Assembly: GCF_014207565.1 (NCBI RefSeq)
Contig: NZ_JACHGJ010000005.1
Location: forward strand, 186,001 to 250,000
Origin: Spirochaeta isovalerica
GTDB taxonomy: Bacteria > Spirochaetota > Spirochaetia > DSM-2461
DNA: 64,000 nucleotides
Reading direction: 5' to 3'
Shown here: positions 8,670 through 18,244 of the stretch, piece by piece
Layout: every line of letters starts with the position of its first letter
How positions within the stretch are numbered: position 1 is the first letter of the stretch
Position numbers and translations under genes: made by a program
The notes under the pieces: model-generated
The model's database searches: none
What the model was told of the DNA's origin: nothing
What the model saw: only the letters and a program-made list of their open reading frames with translations

Positions 8670-10613
8670 ATGGAGCGACAAAATCGAACCGTATCCATGA
8701 AACTCCTTCTCCTTATTTTCGTAATAGTCTTAACGATAGTTCCGCTTTTCCTGATGCAGACAATCGTTACGAGAACGGTACAGCTGAATATACTCCACAA
8801 TTCAACAGTTCTCACTCAGGGAATAATCGAGCGCTCCCGACTATATCTGAACAGGTTTTTTATGGAAACAAAAAGCCTCATTCAAAATATGGAGATGAAC
8901 AGTCAATTAATCGGCAGGCTGAATGATTCGGGTCCTTCCAAGCTGATTGTAGATGATATTCGCGATATCGGGATAATGACCGGTCTTATTGGCAATCTGG
9001 TAATCTTTTCCACCGATTATGAAAAAGAATCCGTTTTTTTCGATCTGACATACGGAAGGCAGTTTCCCGTATCGGAAAAGATAACAGATCTTTTTACTCA
9101 ATCAGAAACAGGTCGGTTCTTAAACAATGATCCCGCAGCCTATACCTGGAGAGGAGAATCTCCAGAAGGCCTGACTAATGCAGAATCTTCCCTGTGGCTT
9201 TATATGACAATCCAAATGGACAGACAGAAATATCTTGTGGCGGCTTCCTTCAACCGGGAAGAACTGTTAAAACTCCTCACTGACATTGCAACAACGCTGA
9301 GGTCGGAAGTGTTCCTTTTCACATCCGAAGGAAAAAGTTTTCCCGAACAGTCCGATTTCAATCTGAAAAACTTTTCAGAGCCTCTTCAGAATAACAAAAT
9401 GAGCGGTCGCTTTTATGTCACCTATGACAGCCGGAAAACAGAAAATGGCGAAGAAAAAATAATTATCCAAACCTATACGGATCCTGCATATGATTATTCG
9501 CTTATCACCATTACACCGGAAAAAAACCTCATTAGGGGTTTCGAAACCATAGTGAGAACCACGGTGCTCTCTCTAATCCTGCTCGGACTTATTTCCATTG
9601 TCGCCGGATTTCTATTCGTCCAGCTCTTCACCAGACAGATACATATCCTGATTGAAGCTGTTAGTCAGATCGGCGCCGGAAAAAATGACATCGATCTACC
9701 GGCAAGCCGCCTTCAGATAAAAGAGAGCGCTGTTCTCACAGCTTCAATCGCCCAATTGGCCGATGAAGTGAAAAGCAGCCGTTTGAATCTGGAACACAAG
9801 GTACAGGAAAGAACCGAAGAACTGCGCAATTCTCTGGAAGAACTGCACATGACCAGGCAGAGCCTTATTCATTCGGAAAAAATGGCCATAATGGGCCGGC
9901 AGGGAGCCAAAATCGCCCACGAGATAAACAATCCCATCAGCGTTGCCATTACGGCGTCGACTCATCTCGAATCGACAGTTCTGGAAATCCGGAAGAAGTT
10001 TACGGCAGGTAAACTGACAAAAAGTGACTTTGATAAACTTCTCGCCATCTCCGCCGAAGTTTCCGACCTTGTACACAGGAATCTGAGACAGGCTTCCAGT
10101 CTGATCATGGGTTTCAAGGAGTTCACTTCTGACCAGACCAGGGAAGACAAAAAAGTCATCCGCATTGCCAATTACATCAAAGAAATTATAAACAGCTACT
10201 CCTACAAATTGAAAAATACACCTTATACAATAGAATTGATCTGCAGCGAAGATCTGGAAGTGGAGGTGACACCTTCAGTCCTGTACCAGACAATCACGAA
10301 CCTCATTAACAACAGCCTTCTTCATGGTTTCGAAGGGCGCAACCACGGGGAAATATCAATTGACGTCTCAATTTCGGAAAGCAACCTGATTCTGAAGTAC
10401 AAGGACGATGGCAACGGTATCAGTCAGGAAAATATATCCCAGATATACAAACCCTTTTTTACTACCAAACCGGGAGAGGGGGGAACCGGATTGGGATTGA
10501 ATATCATCAGAGATATTATCGAAGAAGAACTGAACGGCACCATCAGCTGCGAAAGCCGGACAGGAGAAGGCGCACTCTTTACAATAAGTTTTCCTGTAGA
10601 TCAGAGAAACTGA
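8670..10613 (+). CDS. membrane sensor histidine kinase with extracytoplasmic sensor domain
   Basis: A 647-residue kinase. The order is TM1 (about 11-32), a periplasmic domain of about 255 residues, TM2 (about 293-318), a HAMP-like linker, a coiled coil (about 370-403), HisKA with His417 in AKIAHEINNPIS, and HATPase_c with N-box NLINNSLLHGF (544-554), G1 DDGNGIS and G2 GGTGLGLNII. All catalytic boxes look intact, so it should autophosphorylate. No response regulator is adjacent; it may work with the upstream sugar operon or be an orphan. The first ATG (8670) and the ATG at 8697 both lack a good Shine-Dalgarno, so the start is uncertain by nine residues. It is convergent with the FlcA-like gene with a 3-bp gap. 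Confidence 0.9.
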   Translation: MERQNRTVSMKLLLLIFVIVLTIVPLFLMQTIVTRTVQLNILHNSTVLTQGIIERSRLYLNRFFMETKSLIQNMEMNSQLIGRLNDSGPSKLIVDDIRDIGIMTGLIGNLVIFSTDYEKESVFFDLTYGRQFPVSEKITDLFTQSETGRFLNNDPAAYTWRGESPEGLTNAESSLWLYMTIQMDRQKYLVAASFNREELLKLLTDIATTLRSEVFLFTSEGKSFPEQSDFNLKNFSEPLQNNKMSGRFYVTYDSRKTENGEEKIIIQTYTDPAYDYSLITITPEKNLIRGFETIVRTTVLSLILLGLISIVAGFLFVQLFTRQIHILIEAVSQIGAGKNDIDLPASRLQIKESAVLTASIAQLADEVKSSRLNLEHKVQERTEELRNSLEELHMTRQSLIHSEKMAIMGRQGAKIAHEINNPISVAITASTHLESTVLEIRKKFTAGKLTKSDFDKLLAISAEVSDLVHRNLRQASSLIMGFKEFTSDQTREDKKVIRIANYIKEIINSYSYKLKNTPYTIELICSEDLEVEVTPSVLYQTITNLINNSLLHGFEGRNHGEISIDVSISESNLILKYKDDGNGISQENISQIYKPFFTTKPGEGGTGLGLNIIRDIIEEELNGTISCESRTGEGALFTISFPVDQRN

Positions 10614-10616
10614 AAA

Positions 10617-13600
10617 TCAGAACAGAACATCATCGACATTGAGGTGGATTGTTTCATCCATTTCCACTCGGTAACCACCGGCGTCAAGAACATTATCATT
10701 ATCCCGGGAAAGATATTCACCGGCAGAATCGAACGTTTCCGGACGATTGGCCCTGACCTTTGTCTCCTGATCTCTGGTCAGCAAATCCGAGTAATCGGAC
10801 GCCCGGGTGAAACTCACCATCGCCTGTGAAATCTTATCTACATCAGCACTGCTTCTGGCCAGGTTGAAATAAGCCACTCCCAGGTTATTATAGGCTTTGC
10901 TGTACATTTCGATGAGAGCCCGGTGTTCATCTTTCTCTTCTATCTGAAGATATCCGATATTTTTCTCCACCTCTTCCAGCTGATGAATAACACGGGTAAA
11001 AGCGCTTTGGGCTCCGAAATAGTTACCTCGTTTCAACATGGTATTACCCAGGGCATAGAGAATATTCCTGTTTCCCGGCAACCCCTGCTCGGCATTGTAA
11101 AACTCGACGAGAGCTCTCTCGTAGTTCCCTGTAATGTACGTGCAGTACCCGCGATGGTACTCAATCTCCGGTGTGATGTAGCGGTTCTTTTCAGCCTGAT
11201 CGTACATATTGAGAGCCGCCATGTAGTCCTGGTTGCCATAGTAGAGGCTTCCGAGATCGGCATAGAGCTTTCCGCCGGTTGAAGAGGCTCCGATCAGATT
11301 CCTGTTGATACTGTTCTCATAGAGAGCGATGCCCTGCCTGTATTCATTTTCAGCATCGAGATAATCGCGATGACGGAATTTGAGCTCGCCTCTTCTCCGA
11401 TGAGTATCCAGCTTCATGAAAATCTTATCCTTTTTTAAAGGAGTCTGTCTGTCCAGATAGAAAAGAACTTTTCTGAGAGCCAGCTCTTCCATATTGTCAT
11501 CTTCATTGACCCTGAAATACCGGGCCAGCTGATAGTGCACATCGGGGATTTCATCATAGACTTCTTCGGCGCGGAACAATATGGAAAGCGCTTCAGCCGG
11601 TTCTCCCTCATCGAGAAGATAGCCTCCGAGTTCGGAAAAGACCTTGGAGAAATAAGCCGGATCTGCGCCGGTTTCCTTAGATTCGGCAAAGGTTTCCTTC
11701 AACTGGCGAATATTGACATCATCTTTTCTCTTGAGGAAATAGCGGAGCATACGGAGAAGGATTTCGTCCCTTCCCCCTACGGAATCGAGAATGGTGGCAT
11801 AGACAAAACGGGCGTCTTCAAGTTTGGCGGGATCTTCATCGGACCACTCAAAATAATTGTCTCCGAAGGCCAGCATGGCTTCGTAATCATTGACTTTTAC
11901 ACTGAGAACCTGCCTGAGAATCTCTTCCGCATGACTGTAATTCGCCGTATCATAGGTTTCCATATGAGCGTATTCCATCATCCCTTTTATGTCATCGGGA
12001 TAAAATCTCATAAGCTGATCGTATTTTCGGGCCGCCTCAATAAACTGCCTTCTGTCCCGATAGGCATCGGCGTACTTGTAGAACCAGTTCTTGTTTCTCC
12101 AACCATCTATAAAAAACGGTCCCAGCTCCCAACCTTTCCAGGCTGTCTCAAAAAGATTATTAGCCTCATCGTATTGATCGGAATAGATTTTTTCGTATCC
12201 CTTCGAGTAGAGACTGTCAGCTTTTATCGGTCTATAGAGAAATAAAAGCGAGAGCATGCCGACAATCCACGTCGCTGTAATTCCCAGAAGAACCCAGCGG
12301 AGAACCGGCCATGTCTGGTGAACAAATATATAGCGGAAACCGGACTTGCTTTTTTCGAGCGCCTGACCGCTTTTCTTCATATACCCCGAGGGGAGTTTGA
12401 TTTTCCTGTTTATCGTTTTAAGAAGGTAATCGGCAATCTCTTTTGGACTGGCGCCGTTAACAAGAAGCATTATGAACTTCTCGTACTTCTCTTTTTTCAG
12501 CTTCTGCTCTGCGATTACTTCTTCAACAGCGAGCTTCAGATTCCGGGGGAGAGTCGACATGGTGATTTTCAGAGCGCGGAACTGTTCTTCAGTCAGAGAA
12601 AAGTCTTCCTCCTCCTGAACTTCCTCTTTCATTTCATCGATCGCGTCCAGCTCATCGCCGAAGGAATAGTCCCCGACATCATCCATATCTCCGAAATCTC
12701 CCGGAGACATATCAAAATCTTCAATATCTCCGGTTTCCAGTTCCAGATCACCTATCTCTTCGACTTCTTCGATATCATCGCCCAGAGAGATCTCCGGCTC
12801 ATCACTGAGATCAAAATCATCATCGAAAGCCGGCAGTTCTTCAGCAATTTCCTCGATTACTTCTTCCGGCTGATCTTCCACATCTTCAAGAGGCAGAAGG
12901 TCTTCCGCTTCATCGAGTTCCGATGGCAGAGAATCGTCAGAATCCGCAATATCCAGGGTGAAATCATCAAATGAGAGCTCTTCTTCCTCTGTTTCCTGAG
13001 CGACAAAATCGGGAATGGCTTCTTCCGATCCATCTTCAAACAGGTCTCCCATAGTCGAAGGAAGACCGGATGAATCCTCTATATGAGGCTCCTCGTCGGA
13101 AAAGGAGAAATCATCGAGAGATGCATCGCCGGAATAGGCAAACTCATCTTCTTCCGCGGGAAGATCTTCCAGTTCCGAACCATCCAGCTCTTCGACAGTG
13201 TCCTCTTCTTCTTCTTCTTCAAAGAGTTCTTCCATATCGCCGAAATCCGAATCCATGCCATCCGCTTCTTCAGAAAAAAGAGCATCCATCTCTTCGAGAC
13301 CTGAATCATCCGGCTCAGCATCGATATCAAACAGGCCGTCCATATCATCAGGTGCCGAATTATCCACTTCGGAATCTACGTCAAAAAGCCCGTCCATATC
13401 ATCGAATTCACCGGACAAATCCTCCCTACCGGATTCACCGGAAAGAGCATCTTCTCCGGCGGGGAAGAAATCATCCATGGATTCGCCGGAATCTGCCGAG
13501 TCATCAAGGATCTCATCATCCAGTGTAAAATCACCTAAATCACCAAAGGGGTTATCATCGTCATCTTCTGCAAAATCAAAGCCGCCGAGATCGGGAACCA

Positions 13601-13820
13601 GTTCATCGGGTTCATCCTCGGCAAGAGCCTGATTCAATCTATCGTCGAGATTAAAATCATCGGGAGAAGAGGCGGCTCCGAAGAAAGCGTCTTCCGAACC
13701 TTCTGCGGGAACAGCGGGAACGTCTTCAATAGAGCCGCCTTCTTTGGCGACAATTGAAGGCTCTTTTCCCAATGAGTTAACCAGTAATTTGAAATCTTCT
13801 ATAATTCCGAGATCGGGCAT
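10617..13820 (-). CDS. flcA: large acidic TPR membrane protein, probable periplasmic flagellar collar protein FlcA
   Basis: A 1067-residue protein. Residues 1-410 are extremely acidic and low in complexity (repeated Asp-Asp-Met-Asp-Gly-Leu-Phe-like blocks, long Glu runs). A small globular region (about 415-490) follows, then one transmembrane helix (about 504-527, WVLLGITATWIVGMLSLLF), then roughly 500 residues of TPR helices. This architecture, and the opening MPDLGIIEDFKLLVNSLG, resemble the spirochaetal collar protein FlcA (BB0326 in Borrelia), which assembles the motor collar and stators. The acidic part is probably cytoplasmic and the TPR part periplasmic (inference). Assignment rests on architecture and remembered family features. 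The Ser- and Arg-rich frames on the other strand here are shadows of the acidic repeats. Confidence 0.72.
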   Translation of the reverse strand: MPDLGIIEDFKLLVNSLGKEPSIVAKEGGSIEDVPAVPAEGSEDAFFGAASSPDDFNLDDRLNQALAEDEPDELVPDLGGFDFAEDDDDNPFGDLGDFTLDDEILDDSADSGESMDDFFPAGEDALSGESGREDLSGEFDDMDGLFDVDSEVDNSAPDDMDGLFDIDAEPDDSGLEEMDALFSEEADGMDSDFGDMEELFEEEEEEDTVEELDGSELEDLPAEEDEFAYSGDASLDDFSFSDEEPHIEDSSGLPSTMGDLFEDGSEEAIPDFVAQETEEEELSFDDFTLDIADSDDSLPSELDEAEDLLPLEDVEDQPEEVIEEIAEELPAFDDDFDLSDEPEISLGDDIEEVEEIGDLELETGDIEDFDMSPGDFGDMDDVGDYSFGDELDAIDEMKEEVQEEEDFSLTEEQFRALKITMSTLPRNLKLAVEEVIAEQKLKKEKYEKFIMLLVNGASPKEIADYLLKTINRKIKLPSGYMKKSGQALEKSKSGFRYIFVHQTWPVLRWVLLGITATWIVGMLSLLFLYRPIKADSLYSKGYEKIYSDQYDEANNLFETAWKGWELGPFFIDGWRNKNWFYKYADAYRDRRQFIEAARKYDQLMRFYPDDIKGMMEYAHMETYDTANYSHAEEILRQVLSVKVNDYEAMLAFGDNYFEWSDEDPAKLEDARFVYATILDSVGGRDEILLRMLRYFLKRKDDVNIRQLKETFAESKETGADPAYFSKVFSELGGYLLDEGEPAEALSILFRAEEVYDEIPDVHYQLARYFRVNEDDNMEELALRKVLFYLDRQTPLKKDKIFMKLDTHRRRGELKFRHRDYLDAENEYRQGIALYENSINRNLIGASSTGGKLYADLGSLYYGNQDYMAALNMYDQAEKNRYITPEIEYHRGYCTYITGNYERALVEFYNAEQGLPGNRNILYALGNTMLKRGNYFGAQSAFTRVIHQLEEVEKNIGYLQIEEKDEHRALIEMYSKAYNNLGVAYFNLARSSADVDKISQAMVSFTRASDYSDLLTRDQETKVRANRPETFDSAGEYLSRDNDNVLDAGGYRVEMDETIHLNVDDVLF

Positions 13821-13857
13821 GCTGTTCTGTGTTTCAACCTCTCGTTATTCAAATCCC

Positions 13858-13886
13858 ATTATAATCTTTAAAAGGGGTTCTGTATA
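13858..13886 (-). promoter_or_regulatory. sigma70-type promoter for the FlcA-like gene
   Basis: Read on the minus strand, TATACA (13881-13886), a 17-bp spacer and a perfect TATAAT (13858-13863) lie about 40 bp upstream of the ATG at 13820. The -10 is consensus; the -35 matches four of six positions. Confidence 0.55.
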
Positions 13887-13957
13887 ATGATCGGCATCCT
13901 TTACCGTCATTTAATAATAAAGTACCAATAAAATAGGCCGAAATATAAAAGAGACAT

Positions 13958-14650
13958 ATGAAAAAAACAGCTTTATTTATCATAATTCTTATATTTTCCG
14001 CCGGTTCAGTTCTCTGGGGGCAGAGTAACCTGCCTCTCCATCTGAAAATCATGGGCCTTTCCCGCACAGAGGAACCGCAAATATGGAACGGCATGATTTT
14101 TCTTACAGCCAGACCTGAAAGATCGGTTCGCTTTATCGGCGTTGCCTTTGATTATGAATCATACAATACAATCCATCCTTTTGAAATCAACGAAAAAGGG
14201 ATCTATGTCTATACAGCCCCTGTACCGGAAAGAGAGGAGATTCATTACCGTCTTATCATGGACGGGCTCTGGATGGCCGATCCCCTGAATAAAGAGAACA
14301 GAAAAGATAAATACGGAATAGAAGTATCAAGGTTGACCGTCCCCTCGCAGAGTTATGTAAAAGTAACCGGTCCGGTAAACGATTCCTCGGGAAAAACAGT
14401 GTTCTCTCTCAGAAGCCGTCCTGATGCCACGGTATCCATTGTCGGGACTTTCAACGGCTGGGATCCCTACATGACTCCCATGATCGAAACATCATCGGGC
14501 GTCTACACGACCGAGCTGAAACTCCGGGAAGGATCTTATTTTTATTATTTCATCGTCGATGGCAAAAAGGCAATGGACCCCCAGAACTTTTTACGAGCCA
14601 GAAATGTTGAAGGCGAAGAGGTCTGTCGGATCGATATCGACAGAAGCTGA
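13958..14650 (+). CDS. exported protein with CBM48/isoamylase-N-type immunoglobulin-like domains
   Basis: A 230-residue protein with a signal peptide (about 1-22, ending VLWGQ). Two E-set beta-sandwich modules are visible: a first at about 35-115 (FDYESYNTIHPFEINEKGIY, HYRLIMDGLWMADP) and a second at about 135-228 with GTFNGWDP and FYYFIVDGKKAMDP, the wording of CBM48 glycogen-binding/isoamylase N-terminal domains. No catalytic glycosidase domain is present, so it is probably a binding or envelope structural protein; its ligand is unknown. It is divergent from the FlcA-like gene, sharing a 137-bp intergenic region. Only a weak GAGA element precedes the ATG. Confidence 0.75.
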   Translation: MKKTALFIIILIFSAGSVLWGQSNLPLHLKIMGLSRTEEPQIWNGMIFLTARPERSVRFIGVAFDYESYNTIHPFEINEKGIYVYTAPVPEREEIHYRLIMDGLWMADPLNKENRKDKYGIEVSRLTVPSQSYVKVTGPVNDSSGKTVFSLRSRPDATVSIVGTFNGWDPYMTPMIETSSGVYTTELKLREGSYFYYFIVDGKKAMDPQNFLRARNVEGEEVCRIDIDRS

Positions 14651-15616
14651 TTACCTATAGTTCACCTCATATATGGGCGAGCCGGTTTTGAGAGCGGAAA
14701 CAACATTTTGTGCACATTTTTCTTTTAAAAGGGCAATGGAATCCTCACTGTAGTACGCTCTGTGATCGGTGATGATGACCTTATCCAATTCTGCAAGATT
14801 GATTTCAGATCCAGGCGGCTCATGAGAGAGAACATCCAGGGCGGCTCCGCGGATTTCTCCTTTCAGAATAGCGTCCTTCAAGGCCGGTTCATCGACAATA
14901 GCCCCTCTGGCCGTATTTATCAGAACCGCATTATTTTTCATCTTTTTAAAAGATTCTTCATCGATAAATGAACGCGTTTCCTCAGTGAGGGGAAGATGAA
15001 TTGAAATATAGTCAGATTGCACGAGAAGCTCCTCCATGGTCACCGAATAAACAGACTGGTCTATCTCCAGTCCCGGCTCCAGGCCCCTGCTATGAACCAG
15101 TATACGCGAGAAACCGAAACCTTCAGCCATTCTTTTTAAAGCCAGGCCGGTTTTTCCATATCCGATTATACCCAGTACGGATCCCTGTATTCTTCTGATT
15201 CCCGGAGTCTGCACGTCGCGCCAACGCCCGCTTCTGACAGCAGCGGCCCGCTGGGCTATCTGCCGCTCAAAAGAGAGCAAAAGAGCAAAAGCGTGTTCCG
15301 CCACTTCATGAACACAATAATCCGGAACAATGGCTACCTTGATTCCCGCCTCGAAAGCCGCTTTAACATCGACATTATCGTATCCGACTCCATATCTTGA
15401 AATAACACGGCATTTTTTCATGCGGTTTATAACTTCGGCAGTAATTTCGGCCATATCGACGAGAACCGCATCGGCGTCTTCAACAGCGAGGCACAATTCT
15501 TCGCCGTGAAGTTCTTTATATATATGGACTTCCGCATTAATGGACTGGAGAATTTTCTTTTCTATATGGCAATTTCCATTTAAATTATCTGTAACAACAA
15601 CTTTATACTTATTCAT
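14651..15616 (-). CDS. D-isomer-specific 2-hydroxyacid dehydrogenase, CtBP-like
   Basis: A 321-residue NAD-dependent dehydrogenase counted from ATG 15616 (MNKYKVVVTDN); a longer frame to 15673 would overlap the divergent neighbour and adds a non-conserved leader. The Rossmann loop GYGKTG is at about 152-157, catalytic Arg at about 237 in NTARGAIVDE, Glu at about 266 in HEPPG, and His at about 285 in TDHRAYYSE. The RAYYSE ending resembles the CtBP subfamily rather than phosphoglycerate dehydrogenases with ACT domains. It should reduce a 2-keto acid to a D-2-hydroxy acid; the substrate is not predictable. It is convergent with the CBM48-like gene with no gap. Confidence 0.88.
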   Translation of the reverse strand: MNKYKVVVTDNLNGNCHIEKKILQSINAEVHIYKELHGEELCLAVEDADAVLVDMAEITAEVINRMKKCRVISRYGVGYDNVDVKAAFEAGIKVAIVPDYCVHEVAEHAFALLLSFERQIAQRAAAVRSGRWRDVQTPGIRRIQGSVLGIIGYGKTGLALKRMAEGFGFSRILVHSRGLEPGLEIDQSVYSVTMEELLVQSDYISIHLPLTEETRSFIDEESFKKMKNNAVLINTARGAIVDEPALKDAILKGEIRGAALDVLSHEPPGSEINLAELDKVIITDHRAYYSEDSIALLKEKCAQNVVSALKTGSPIYEVNYR

Positions 15617-15659
15617 AACAGGATTATACCTCGACGAATGAGATAAATGAAGGAAAGCC

Positions 15660-16184
15660 ATGTCTTTTTTCAATTTAAAACTAATTCATAAATCGGATGA
15701 TAAAATCATTCTGACTGTTCCGCTTTACACCAGGATAATTATGGGCTTATTCACTATCGCCGTAGCCTATACCTTTGTTCTCGATCCCGGCTTCTCTCTC
15801 CTGCCCGCTTTTTTCCTTTTCGTTCTCCTGGCCACGACTCTCTATAAAGAGTCCTGGGTATTCGACAAAAAAGAGCGGAAAGTTATATACGGCTTCGGAC
15901 TTCTCATCCTTTACAAGAAGACAGTCGTTCCTTTTCATTCCATCGAAGAATTCAAACTGGAAGGTTTCGTTAAGGGATCCATGTCTGCCAGACCGAACAA
16001 GGGAGAAGAAAACCCTTTATCCAAAAAGCCGAAACTACGGTCGGAATTCTGGAAACTCTCTCTCAATAATAGCATTTATGGTGAGCTGACCATTAATACG
16101 GTAAAGGGGAAACAAAAAGAGATTCTTCTGGAAAACAGTCGTCAGATTGCCAGTTTATGCGGGGTAAAACTGATCGAAGAATAA
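15660..16184 (+). CDS. hypothetical membrane protein
   Basis: A 174-residue protein with two adjacent transmembrane helices at about residues 25-43 and 45-62, followed by a charged cytoplasmic domain of about 110 residues (FDKKERKVIYGFG and FHSIEEFKLEGF are recognisable strands). The layout is like PH-domain-type small bacterial membrane proteins, but I cannot assign the family firmly. AAGGAA precedes the ATG at 15660. The gene is divergent from the dehydrogenase and ends before a bidirectional terminator. Confidence 0.7.
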   Translation: MSFFNLKLIHKSDDKIILTVPLYTRIIMGLFTIAVAYTFVLDPGFSLLPAFFLFVLLATTLYKESWVFDKKERKVIYGFGLLILYKKTVVPFHSIEEFKLEGFVKGSMSARPNKGEENPLSKKPKLRSEFWKLSLNNSIYGELTINTVKGKQKEILLENSRQIASLCGVKLIEE

Positions 16185-16218
16185 TATTCACTTCTTGAAC
16201 CGAGAATCTCATTGCTAT

Positions 16219-16251
16219 AAAAAAAACCGCAGCTGCAGGCTGCGGTTTTTC
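16219..16251. terminator. bidirectional intrinsic terminator
   Basis: AACCGCAG and CTGCGGTT pair around a short CTGCAGG loop, with an A-run before and a T-run after, so the element works on both strands. It separates the convergent ends of the membrane-protein gene (ends 16184) and oppF (ends 16265). Confidence 0.9.
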
Positions 16252-16264
16252 TATATCAAACATT

Positions 16265-17251
16265 TTATTCATAAAGGAAACAAGCCACTTGATGGTCTCC
16301 CTTAACTGCTTTGAGCTCAGGGATATTTCCTTTACATTTTTCCATTCTCTTGGGACATCTGTCGTAGAAGTAACAACCGTGACGCTCCGTATCGGGTGAT
16401 GGAACATCTCCTTCCAGTACGATTCTCTCTCGATTTCTTTCAATTTTCGGATCCGGTATGGGAACAGCGGAAAGAAGAGCCTGAGTGTAAGGATGAAGAG
16501 GTTCAATATACAAATCGCTTGCAGGCGAGAGCTCGGCAATAATACCGAGATACATTACGGCGACTCTGTCACTGATATGCTCTACAACGGCCAGGTCATG
16601 GGCTATGAACAGGTATGTCAGATCGAATTCCTTCTGGAGGTCGTCCAGGAGATTGAGAACCTGAGCCTGAATAGACACATCAAGAGCCGATACGGGCTCG
16701 TCGAGAAGCAGAAGTTTCGGATTGAGAGCCAGGGCTCTTCCGATACCGATTCTCTGTTTCTGACCGCCGGAGAACTCGTGGGGATATCTGTTCTTGAAGA
16801 ATCTGGACAACCCGACAATCTCCATCAGCTCGTCTACACGACGGGAGATTTCCTCTTTCGTCATATTGATGATTTTTCTCTGGGAATAGATCTGAAGAGG
16901 CTCTGAAAGAATCTGCGAAACTGTCATTCTGGGATTCAGAGAACCGTAGGGATCCTGAAATACCATCTGCATATTTTTTCTGGCAGCGATAAGCGGCTTC
17001 TGTTTCAGTTCAGCGAGATCCACACCTTCAAAGATAACATTTCCGGCAGTGGGACGGTAAAGCTGATCAATAGCTCTTACGGTAGTTGACTTACCGCATC
17101 CCGATTCTCCTACGAGACCGAGAGTCTCCCCTTTGTACAAGTCAAAGGAAACGCCGTCAACAGCTCTGATAACATTGCGGGAACCTTTAATGGGAAAGTG
17201 CTGCTTCAATCCCTGAACCTGGAGCAGTACTTCTTTATTTTCTTTTGACAT
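16265..17251 (-). CDS. oppF: oligopeptide ABC transporter ATPase OppF
   Basis: A 328-residue ATPase, last gene of the opp operon. Walker A is GESGCGKST (about 51-59), the Q-loop region is [14 protein letters not shown], the ABC signature is [17 protein letters not shown], and Walker B is [12 protein letters not shown]. The C-terminal oligo-HPY extension carries a cysteine pattern ([14 protein letters not shown]) typical of Dpp/Opp ATPases; in some relatives these cysteines bind an iron-sulfur cluster. It overlaps the oppD stop by one base (TAATG), implying coupled translation. It powers import together with OppD. Confidence 0.95.
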   Translation of the reverse strand: MSKENKEVLLQVQGLKQHFPIKGSRNVIRAVDGVSFDLYKGETLGLVGESGCGKSTTVRAIDQLYRPTAGNVIFEGVDLAELKQKPLIAARKNMQMVFQDPYGSLNPRMTVSQILSEPLQIYSQRKIINMTKEEISRRVDELMEIVGLSRFFKNRYPHEFSGGQKQRIGIGRALALNPKLLLLDEPVSALDVSIQAQVLNLLDDLQKEFDLTYLFIAHDLAVVEHISDRVAVMYLGIIAELSPASDLYIEPLHPYTQALLSAVPIPDPKIERNRERIVLEGDVPSPDTERHGCYFYDRCPKRMEKCKGNIPELKAVKGDHQVACFLYE

Positions 17252-18234
17252 TACTTATTCTCCTCATAGAGCCAGCAGGCGACTTCTCTCTTTCCTTCCA
17301 GTTCTACAACAGGCGGATACTTTTTCGTACAGATATCCATGGCCTTCTCACAGCGGGGATGGAAAGGACAGCATTCAGGCAGATCGATCACGTTCGGCGG
17401 CTGGCCGTCAATTGAGTAAAGTCTTCCTGTGCCTTTTTCGTCGAGGCGGGGAATAGACTGAATCAGACCGTTCGTATAAGGATGTTTGGGAGATTCGAAG
17501 AGATCATCAACGGGTGCTCTTTCAACGATCCGGCCCGCATACATTACGCAGACATTGTCGCACATTCCGGCGACAACTCCCAGATCGTGGGTAATCATGA
17601 TAACAGCTGTGTTGAGTTTTTCAGAAAGCTCTTTTATCAGATCGAGGATCTGCGCCTGAATTGTCACGTCCAGTGCGGTCGTAGGCTCGTCGGCGATGAG
17701 GATTTCGGGGTTACAACTGAGAGCGATAGCGATCATTACCCTCTGTCTCATACCTCCGGAGAACTGATGGGGATAAGCATCGATTCTTCTTTCGGCGGCG
17801 GGAATACCAACGAGCTTGAGCATTTCGATAGCTTTTTTTCTCGCTTCGGCTTTATCAAGTCCCTGGTGAAGTCTTACTGTTTCGATCAACTGTGTAGAGA
17901 TTCTCAGGTAAGGGTTGAGGGCCGTCATGGGATCCTGAAAAATCATGGAAATTCTGTTTCCCCTGATACGGCTCATCTCTTTCTCAGTCATTTTGAGAAT
18001 ATCTTCACCGTCAAGGAGGACTTCACCTCCGACGATTTTCCCGGGAGGCATGGGAATCAATTTCATGATAGACATGTTGGTTACGGATTTTCCGGAACCG
18101 GACTCCCCTACAAGACCGAGAGTTTCTCCCTTGTCCAGTCTGAAGCTGACACCATCGACTGCTTTGACAATACCGGCGTCAGTTCTGAAATATGTTTTAA
18201 GGTCTTTTACCTCTAAAATAGTTTTGTTTTCCAC
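17251..18234 (-). CDS. oppD: oligopeptide ABC transporter ATPase OppD
   Basis: A 327-residue ATPase partner of OppF. Walker A is GESGSGKSV, the ABC signature is FSGGMRQRVMIAIAL, Walker B is ILIADEPTTALD, and the switch His is in MITHDLGVVAGMCD. A C-terminal oligo-HPY region with CCPFHPRCEKAMDIC follows. Its start lies 10 bp downstream of oppC. All ATPase motifs are intact. Confidence 0.95.
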   Translation of the reverse strand: MENKTILEVKDLKTYFRTDAGIVKAVDGVSFRLDKGETLGLVGESGSGKSVTNMSIMKLIPMPPGKIVGGEVLLDGEDILKMTEKEMSRIRGNRISMIFQDPMTALNPYLRISTQLIETVRLHQGLDKAEARKKAIEMLKLVGIPAAERRIDAYPHQFSGGMRQRVMIAIALSCNPEILIADEPTTALDVTIQAQILDLIKELSEKLNTAVIMITHDLGVVAGMCDNVCVMYAGRIVERAPVDDLFESPKHPYTNGLIQSIPRLDEKGTGRLYSIDGQPPNVIDLPECCPFHPRCEKAMDICTKKYPPVVELEGKREVACWLYEENK

Positions 18235-18244
18235 TTATCTCCCC

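Noticed and set aside
13070-13632. Ser-rich and Arg/His-rich plus-strand frames
   Set aside because: Shadows of the Asp/Glu repeat region of the FlcA-like gene on the other strand.
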